A stretch of DNA of 48,559 nucleotides, taken from Chitinophagales bacterium (lineage in GTDB: Bacteria > Bacteroidota > Bacteroidia > Chitinophagales > Chitinophagaceae). Under the pieces are notes generated by a model. It had not been told where the DNA came from. It saw only the letters and a list, made by a program, of their open reading frames with translations, and searched no databases. The translations under genes and the position numbers were made by a program. Positions within the stretch are counted from its first letter, which is position 1, and each line of letters starts with the position of its first letter. Positions 43,365 to 48,559 of the stretch are shown here, piece by piece. The stretch lies in contig JAIXLB010000046.1 in the NCBI GenBank assembly GCA_026931905.1, positions 1 to 48,559 on the forward strand. The letters are read 5' to 3'.

Positions 43365-43385
43365 AAACTTATACAACATAAGTTT
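43365..43385. repeat. Perfect 8-bp dyad upstream of bshA
   Basis: AAACTTAT (43365-43372), 5-nt spacer, ATAAGTTT (43378-43385). No T run follows, so it is either an operator or a short RNA stem rather than a terminator. It overlaps the region where the bshA promoter should lie. Confidence 0.5.
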
Positions 43386-43401
43386 ACCTTCACATTCTTT
43401 T

Positions 43402-43416
43402 ATTTTAAGCAGTAAA
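43402..43416 (+). repeat. 15-nt leader repeat, copy 2
   Basis: ATTTTAAGCAGTAAA, 11 nt before the bshA ATG; identical to the copy at 42122-42136. Confidence 0.6.
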
Positions 43417-43427
43417 TATTTTATTAC

Positions 43428-44558
43428 ATGCGTATAGGAATAGTTTGTTATCCCACATTTGGAGGAAGCGGCGTTTTAGCTACTGAATTAGGCAAAGCCT
43501 TAGCTGATAAAAATCATCAAGTGCATTTTATTACTTATCAACAACCGGTAAGGCTTAATATTTTTAATGCTAATATTTTTTATCATGAAGTGCAAGTTCC
43601 TGTTTATCCTTTATTCGATTATCCTCCTTACGAAATTGCTTTATCCAGCACAATGGTTGATGTAATTATGAACTACGATTTAGATTTATTGCATGTACAT
43701 TATGCCATACCTCATGCAAGTGCTGCATTTATGGCAAAGCAAATTGTTTTTAAAAACACTGGTCGTAATGTGCCTGTTATTACAACATTACATGGCACAG
43801 ATATTACATTGGTTGGCAGAGATAAAACCTATGAACCTGTTGTAACTTTTTCAATTAATGAAAGCGATGCTATTACTGCTGTAAGCGAAAATTTAAAAAG
43901 CGAAACACTAAAGCATTTTAATATTAGTAAAACGATAGAGGTAATTACCAACTTTGTATCTATAGAAAGATTTAGTAAAAAACCAATTGATGCTTTTAAA
44001 AAAGTTATAGCACCCAATAATGAAAAAGTTTTTGTTCATGCAAGTAATTTTAGAAAAGTAAAACGTGTAGATGATGTGGTAAAAATATTTGCTGAAGTAA
44101 GAAAAAAAATACCTGCAAAATTATTAATGGTAGGCGATGGTCCAGAAAGACCTCCCATAGAAGAAGAAGTAAGAACTTTGAATTTAGAAAATGATGTAAG
44201 GTTTGTAGGTAAGCAAGATCAAATGGAAGAAATTCTTGCTGTTAGTGATGTGTTTTTGTTACCCAGCGAATACGAAAGTTTTGGCTTGGCAGCCTTAGAA
44301 GCAATGGCTGCAAAAACCATTGTTATAAGCACCAATGCTGGTGGTTTGCCAGAAATTAATATACATAACCAAACTGGTTTTTTAGCAAATGTTGGCGATG
44401 TTACTACAATGGCTAATGATGCAATTAAAATTTTGCAAGACGATAAAAAGTTAAAGCAAATGAAAGAAGCAGCTTATGAACAAGCTTGCAAATTCGATTT
44501 GCACAACATCATTCCTTTATATGAAAAACTGTATAGTCGTTTTTGCAGAATGAGTTAA
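43428..44558 (+). CDS. bshA: N-acetyl-alpha-D-glucosaminyl L-malate synthase BshA
   Basis: GT4 glycosyltransferase that joins UDP-GlcNAc and L-malate in the first step of bacillithiol synthesis. The 376 residues begin with the family hallmark IGIVCYPTFGGSGVLATELG. They continue with LLHVHYAIPHA, TLHGTDITLVG, FVHASNFRKVKR, and the C-terminal GT4 donor motif LLPSEYESFGLAALEAMA. Length and motifs fit BshA rather than generic GT4 enzymes. bshB and bshC are not in the window. Bacillithiol is the main low-molecular thiol in many Bacteroidetes. Confidence 0.95.
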   Translation: MRIGIVCYPTFGGSGVLATELGKALADKNHQVHFITYQQPVRLNIFNANIFYHEVQVPVYPLFDYPPYEIALSSTMVDVIMNYDLDLLHVHYAIPHASAAFMAKQIVFKNTGRNVPVITTLHGTDITLVGRDKTYEPVVTFSINESDAITAVSENLKSETLKHFNISKTIEVITNFVSIERFSKKPIDAFKKVIAPNNEKVFVHASNFRKVKRVDDVVKIFAEVRKKIPAKLLMVGDGPERPPIEEEVRTLNLENDVRFVGKQDQMEEILAVSDVFLLPSEYESFGLAALEAMAAKTIVISTNAGGLPEINIHNQTGFLANVGDVTTMANDAIKILQDDKKLKQMKEAAYEQACKFDLHNIIPLYEKLYSRFCRMS

Positions 44559-44578
44559 AAAAATTCAATTACATTTTA

Positions 44579-45394
44579 ATGCCTATCAATTACAAAAAAA
44601 TAGTTCGCTGGATAAAAATTTTTATACTGTTTTATTGCGGTATTGGTTTAATCATTTATTTCTTTCAAAATAAATTGTTGTTTCATCCTGTATCATTGGA
44701 TAGCAATTATAAATACAACTTTTCTTCTCCTTTTCAAGAAGTAAATATTGTGTATGATAGCAGTACAACTTTTAATTTAATTCAATTTTTCCCAAAAGAT
44801 TCAAACGCTGTAAAGGGCGTTGTGCTTTACTTTCATGGCAATAGGGAAAATATAAATAGATATGCACCCTTTGCTGAAAACTTTACAAAACATGGTTATG
44901 AAGTTTGGATGCCAGACTATCCAACATTTGGAAAAAGTACAGGAGAATTAACAGAAAATATTTTACAGCAAGAAGCATTAGAAGTATATAAAATGGCTCA
45001 AGCAAAATTTAAAGATGCACAAATAATTGTGTATGGAAAAAGTTTAGGTACAGGAGTTGCAGCCTATATTTCAAGTAGAAAAAATTGCAAACATTTAATT
45101 TTAGAAACGCCTTACAGCAGCATTACATCTTTGTTTAGAAGATATTGCTTTATGTATCCTGTAGGAAGAATGATTCATTTTAAATTACCTACAATTAATT
45201 ATCTAAAAAACATAAATGCACCCATAACCATTTTTCAAGGAAGCAATGATTGGGTTATTCCTAATAGCAATACAAAAAGATTGAAAGGAGGTTTGCAACC
45301 AAAAGATGAGCTTATAAATATTCAAGGAGCATCGCATAACGACATTAATAACTTTGAATTGTATCATAAAAAATTAGACAGTTTATTACAATAA
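44579..45394 (+). CDS. Membrane-anchored alpha/beta hydrolase
   Basis: 271 residues from the first ATG (44579, MPINYKK); the frame is open upstream only through a TTG inside bshA. One N-terminal transmembrane helix (IKIFILFYCGIGLIIYFF) precedes an alpha/beta hydrolase domain of the FrsA/BEM46 (ABHD13/17) type. The oxyanion strand is LYFHGNRENI, nucleophile Ser in YGKSLGTG, acid Asp in QGSNDWVIP, base His in GASHND. Substrate unknown. It begins 20 nt after bshA and is followed 16 nt later by a PLP enzyme, so the three probably form one operon. Confidence 0.88.
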   Translation: MPINYKKIVRWIKIFILFYCGIGLIIYFFQNKLLFHPVSLDSNYKYNFSSPFQEVNIVYDSSTTFNLIQFFPKDSNAVKGVVLYFHGNRENINRYAPFAENFTKHGYEVWMPDYPTFGKSTGELTENILQQEALEVYKMAQAKFKDAQIIVYGKSLGTGVAAYISSRKNCKHLILETPYSSITSLFRRYCFMYPVGRMIHFKLPTINYLKNINAPITIFQGSNDWVIPNSNTKRLKGGLQPKDELINIQGASHNDINNFELYHKKLDSLLQ

Positions 45395-45410
45395 CTAATA
45401 ACTTTTTTTC

Positions 45411-46634
45411 ATGAAAAATAAATTCTCTTTAACAGGTATAAGCTCTATTGCAATACACACAGCTCACAACAACAATGACTCTTATGCCCATCTTACACCT
45501 ATTTATGCTACATCAACTTTTGTTTTTGATTCAGCACAACAAGGTATGGAACGCTTTGAAGGAAGTGATAAAACCCAAATTTATACACGCTGGGGAAATC
45601 CTACATTTAAAGCTGCAGAAGAAACAATAGCTGCCTTAGAATCTTTTGGGCTGAAAGACGAATCAGGAAACAATTTGCAGTTAAAAGCATTGTTACATTC
45701 AAGTGGGCAAGCTGCAATGACAACTATGTTTTTAAGTAATTTAAAAAGTGGCGATGCAGTTTTATCTCATTATTCTTTGTATGGTGGTACTTACGAATTA
45801 TTATATAAAGTATTAGCCAATGCAGGCATTAAAATTATTATTGCCGACCTGAGAGATTTGAATATTGTAACAGAAACTATAAAGAAAAATTCTACAATAA
45901 AATTAGTACACATTGAAACCCCTGCCAATCCTACAATGCAGTGTGTAGATATTGAAGCTATAACAAAAATTGCAAAACAATTTGATTGTATAGTAACTGT
46001 AGATAACACTTTTGCAACGCCTTATTTGCAACAACCTTTTAAATATGGAGTTGATTTTGTAATGCACAGCACCACTAAATTTTTAAATGGTCATGGCACA
46101 GCAATAGGAGGAGTTTTATTGGGTAAAAATGTAGAACAAATGAATACCAATGTTTGGAAATGGTATGTTTTGTTAGGAGGAAATGCAAGTGCTTTTGATG
46201 CTTTTTTATTAAGCAATGGCATGAAAACACTTGAGTTAAGAATGGAACGACACTGTGAAAATGCCATGAAAGTTGCAACATTTTTAGAACAACATACAGC
46301 TATTAAAAAAGTGAATTATACAGGTTTAAAAACACACCCTGATTATGCTATTTGTTTAAAACAAATGAAGCACCCAGGTGCCGTAATGAGTTTTGAACTA
46401 AAAGACGGTTTAATTGGAGGAAAAAAATTTATTGATAACCTACAAATGTGTACCAGAGCAGTTTCATTAGGAACTGTGGATACTTTAATTTCCCATCCAG
46501 CAAGTATGACTCATTACAGTGTACCTAAAGAAGATAGATTAAAATATGGTATTACAGATGGCTTAATAAGAATGAGTGTGGGCATTGAAAATTGTAATGA
46601 TATTTTAAACGATTTAGACCAAGCTTTAAAGTAA
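45411..46634 (+). CDS. Cys/Met metabolism PLP-dependent enzyme (trans-sulfuration family)
   Basis: 407-residue PLP enzyme of the cystathionine gamma-synthase/lyase, O-acylhomoserine sulfhydrylase and methionine gamma-lyase family. The PLP lysine is in HSTTKFLNGHG, and YTRWGNPTF, SSGQAAMTT and ETPANPTMQ match the family blocks. At the position of the catalytic cysteine of methionine gamma-lyases (LYGCT) this protein has LYGGT, which argues against that activity. An O-acetyl- or O-succinylhomoserine sulfhydrylase or cystathionine gamma-lyase is more likely. Located after bshA, it may supply cysteine or methionine metabolism; that link is inferred. Confidence 0.87.
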   Translation: MKNKFSLTGISSIAIHTAHNNNDSYAHLTPIYATSTFVFDSAQQGMERFEGSDKTQIYTRWGNPTFKAAEETIAALESFGLKDESGNNLQLKALLHSSGQAAMTTMFLSNLKSGDAVLSHYSLYGGTYELLYKVLANAGIKIIIADLRDLNIVTETIKKNSTIKLVHIETPANPTMQCVDIEAITKIAKQFDCIVTVDNTFATPYLQQPFKYGVDFVMHSTTKFLNGHGTAIGGVLLGKNVEQMNTNVWKWYVLLGGNASAFDAFLLSNGMKTLELRMERHCENAMKVATFLEQHTAIKKVNYTGLKTHPDYAICLKQMKHPGAVMSFELKDGLIGGKKFIDNLQMCTRAVSLGTVDTLISHPASMTHYSVPKEDRLKYGITDGLIRMSVGIENCNDILNDLDQALK

Positions 46635-46654
46635 AATAAAAAACAAAAGAGCAA

Positions 46655-47758
46655 CTATTTAGTAGTGGTTGCTAAAGCATCGTCATTTAAAAGCACCTTC
46701 ATGCTTTCTAATAAAATTTGACTTTTCTTAGCCTCAAAAACTGAAAGTTTATCTTTAGAAATTCGCATAGAATATTTTTTACCTTCAGAAAGTGTTTTAT
46801 CAAACCTTGGATTCCATTTGTTAAATTGATCTATATCCAACAATAAATTATTTGCAATTACAACAGATAAAAACCTACCACCTACTTCTATCGTAACAGT
46901 ATTATTCAGTTCCTCATCTGATAATTTTGTTGACAAATTTTCACTCATTGCCAACGATGCCATGTATTTATTAGATTCTTCTGCAGTCATAGTTGTCCAT
47001 CCTCCTGTTCCTTCAAAAATATAATGTGTAGCAATATATTTTTTTACATGATTGCGTGTTTCTAAAGGTAAATAATATTGCAAGTTCCAAAAGTTTTTAC
47101 TGCCACTTTTTTTGATGGCTTGATTTACTCTTCCTACCCCACCATTGTAAGCAGCAATTACTAAAAGCCAATCTCCATAAGTGTTGTACAACTCATTAAT
47201 TAATTTACAAGCAGCATGTGTACTCTTATAAAAGTCCTTTCTTTCATCGCTATATTTAGTTACCCTCAAATTATATCGTTTAGCTTCGTCATTCATTAAC
47301 TGCCAAGGACCCACAGCTCCAGCACTTGAAATAGTTGCAGGGTTTAAACTACTTTCAATAACACTTAAATATTTTAATTCTTTAGGAATACCATATTGAG
47401 GTAAAACTTGATCGTACAAATCAAAATAAGGCTTACCCCAAATTTTCATTTTTTCGTACCATTTAGCTTGTTTGTTTTCATATTGCTCTGTAAACCCAAT
47501 AGCTAAAGGATTTAATCCCACATGAATAGGATTTAGCTGATAAAATGAAAAATTATTTTTAGGAGCTAATTCATTTATTAAAGAATACGATTGAGTAGTA
47601 TCATTTAAAAAATAATAACCACGACCTTTTAAATTTTCTCTATCTTGTGTAAATGAGGCTGCACCAATACCCAACACAATAAGGCTTACCAATACTATGG
47701 AAGTTTTTTGTGTGTTTTTTGGATAACCGATAATATTAAGAAACCACTGCATAATCAA
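46655..47758 (-). CDS. Membrane-bound lytic murein transglycosylase (MltD-like)
   Basis: 367-residue protein with an N-terminal hydrophobic anchor or signal (about 20-36) and an SLT lytic transglycosylase domain (about 110-250). The catalytic Glu is in LSVIESSLNP, followed by SAGAVGPWQLM and AAYNGGVGRV, as in MltD. The C-terminal 90 residues (FLSVVIANNLLLDIDQFNKWNP) look like one degenerate LysM module for peptidoglycan binding. Most MltD proteins have several LysM modules, so this is a short form. It has its own promoter element and stands alone, convergent with the PLP gene. Confidence 0.9.
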   Translation of the reverse strand: MIMQWFLNIIGYPKNTQKTSIVLVSLIVLGIGAASFTQDRENLKGRGYYFLNDTTQSYSLINELAPKNNFSFYQLNPIHVGLNPLAIGFTEQYENKQAKWYEKMKIWGKPYFDLYDQVLPQYGIPKELKYLSVIESSLNPATISSAGAVGPWQLMNDEAKRYNLRVTKYSDERKDFYKSTHAACKLINELYNTYGDWLLVIAAYNGGVGRVNQAIKKSGSKNFWNLQYYLPLETRNHVKKYIATHYIFEGTGGWTTMTAEESNKYMASLAMSENLSTKLSDEELNNTVTIEVGGRFLSVVIANNLLLDIDQFNKWNPRFDKTLSEGKKYSMRISKDKLSVFEAKKSQILLESMKVLLNDDALATTTK

Positions 47759-47867
47759 AATCTCCTTTTTAATTTTAAATAAAATTGGTTAGTGTGGCTG
47801 AACTTTTCCTTTAAAAAACTCTTATAAAAGCTATAATTAAAAAGCAATGAACTTTATAAAAGGGGGG

Positions 47868-47875
47868 CAAAAGTA
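47868..47875 (-). promoter_or_regulatory. Promoter -7 element for the lytic transglycosylase
   Basis: TACTTTTG followed by CCCCCC is an exact TAnnTTTG match, about 110 nt before the ATG. A long leader would follow. -33 is unclear. Confidence 0.5.
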
Positions 47876-48155
47876 TTGTTTAATGCCCAAAAAGACGTTT
47901 ATGTAACCCTTAATAATATTTAAAGAGTTACAAATACAGATTAGGAGGATAGATAAGCCTATGAAAATCAATAAATATTAAATAAAATAAGTGCTGTTAA
48001 AATTTTGATAAACGAATGGTTTTAGCACAACATAATTTAATAAAGTGTACAAGTAAATGCAAACATTTAAGTTGTATAATTACACCTTACAAAGAATATA
48101 ACCTTTGAAAGAAGCAAGAAAATAGAGGTTCAGGATTTAAAAAAGAAAGATAGAA
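47876..48155. other. Intergenic region, no gene seen
   Basis: The gap between the transglycosylase start and the tatA stop runs from 47759 to 48155. Beyond the promoter element this part is AT-rich with no ORF beyond a six-codon stretch at 47961, which follows an AGGAGG at 47943-47948. A weak inverted repeat GTGCT/AGCAC lies around 47991-48028. No RNA family recognised. Confidence 0.4.
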
Positions 48156-48380
48156 TTATTTATTAGAAGAGGGTAAATTAGTTTTATCTTTTTCATTCAT
48201 ACCGTCTTCAATTTCTTTTTTTACATTGTTTTTAGCATCGTTAAATTCACGAATACCCTTACCAAGTCCACGCATAAATTCAGGTATTTTTCTTCCTCCA
48301 AAAAGAATTAAAACTGCTAAAACAATAAAAATCCATTCACTGCCACCAGGCATAGATATTAATAACTTAGGCATAAACAT
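48156..48380 (-). CDS. tatA: Sec-independent translocase protein TatA/E
   Basis: 74-residue component of the twin-arginine translocase. One N-terminal transmembrane helix (GSEWIFIVLAVLILF), the hinge FGGRKIPEFMRGLGKGIREF, and an amphipathic then charged disordered tail are the TatA pattern. Start is the ATG at 48380; a second Met two codons later could serve. TatA and TatB cannot be cleanly separated in Bacteroidetes. tatC is not in the window. It has a consensus -7 element close upstream. Confidence 0.93.
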   Translation of the reverse strand: MFMPKLLISMPGGSEWIFIVLAVLILFGGRKIPEFMRGLGKGIREFNDAKNNVKKEIEDGMNEKDKTNLPSSNK

Positions 48381-48399
48381 TTTGTTCAGTTATGAAATG

Positions 48400-48407
48400 C
48401 AAATGTA
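48400..48407 (-). promoter_or_regulatory. Promoter -7 element for tatA
   Basis: TACATTTG followed by C, exact TAnnTTTG match, 20 nt before the ATG. A TTG lies 16 nt upstream of it on the minus strand, slightly closer than the ideal -33 spacing. Confidence 0.6.
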
Positions 48408-48559
48408 TATATAATAGCAATAGCAATAACTAATTTTTTGTAGTATGGATTAAGTATAAAAGTTTTATGAATAAAAGTGTTATAAACGTTTATAAAAAAA
48501 AGAAAGTGAGATGAAGAAAAACAACAAGTTATTGCACGCATTACCATACTAATATTAAA

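Noticed and set aside
47943..47981. AGGAGG followed by ATG at 47961 as a small gene
   Set aside because: The frame closes after six codons (MKINKY), and Bacteroidetes rarely use Shine-Dalgarno sequences.
48511..48555. Short ORF at the right edge starting MKKNNKLLHALPY
   Set aside because: Only 13 codons, no family match and no promoter evidence.

Overview
The window is a stretch of AT-rich chromosome from a member of the Bacteroidota, most likely close to Chitinophagaceae/Chitinophagales (inference). The evidence is: outer-membrane TonB-dependent receptors with carboxypeptidase-like regulatory domains, a SusC/SusD pair, DUF4249 and DUF1735 lipoproteins, signal peptides ending in '..AQ', a split transketolase, BshA of bacillithiol synthesis, almost no Shine-Dalgarno sequences, and repeated promoter -7 elements of the Bacteroidetes type TAnnTTTG. 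I see no insertion sequence, prophage, integrase, CRISPR array or rRNA. Most of the window is ordinary chromosomal gene content with several envelope loci.

Layout. 1-2495: 3' part of a TonB receptor carrying an N-terminal heavy-metal (HMA) domain; its signal peptide runs off the left edge. 2561-8356 (minus): miaE, rarA, a tatD-type DNase, corA and fumC. 8750-12312: D-serine ammonia-lyase, then a leftward lpxD-arsC pair, then a small exported protein whose best start is a non-canonical ATT codon. 12317-15550 (minus): a TPP riboswitch driving a TonB receptor (predicted thiamin uptake) and a NadR-like P-loop kinase, without the PnuT-type permease often found with them. 15633-17435 (plus): DUF2807 adhesin-like protein, an initiator tRNA with its own promoter and terminator, and era. 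17524-19167 (minus): transketolase C-terminal half and a PaaY-like gamma-carbonic anhydrase. 19299-21187 (plus): an iron alcohol dehydrogenase resembling KdnB, then kdsB, which suggests 8-amino-Kdo in the lipopolysaccharide core.

21188-28234 (minus) is a four-gene envelope operon: unknown exported protein, STN-type TonB receptor, DUF4249 lipoprotein, and an MG2-like protein ending in a plug-like domain without a barrel. Its promoter region has a 9-bp direct repeat spaced 21 bp. 28425-32188 (plus) holds a DUF1003 protein, a small membrane protein, nadK, an esterase lipoprotein and a DUF6089-like beta-barrel. 32283-35810 (minus) holds a universal stress protein, a PAP2 phosphatase, lspA and a PcaF/PaaJ-like thiolase.

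36166-42011 (plus) is a SusC-SusD-DUF1735 glycan-uptake trio with no glycoside hydrolase or regulator beside it, closed by a perfect 16-bp terminator hairpin. It is followed by a DUF5009/HGSNAT-like membrane acyltransferase and bshA, which share an identical 15-nt leader sequence at the same distance from their start codons. An alpha/beta hydrolase, a Cys/Met-metabolism PLP enzyme, a lytic transglycosylase (minus) and tatA (minus) complete the window. The strongest candidates for something not yet well described are the four-gene MG2/DUF4249 receptor operon with its spaced repeat, the permease-less thiamin operon, and the shared 15-nt leader.
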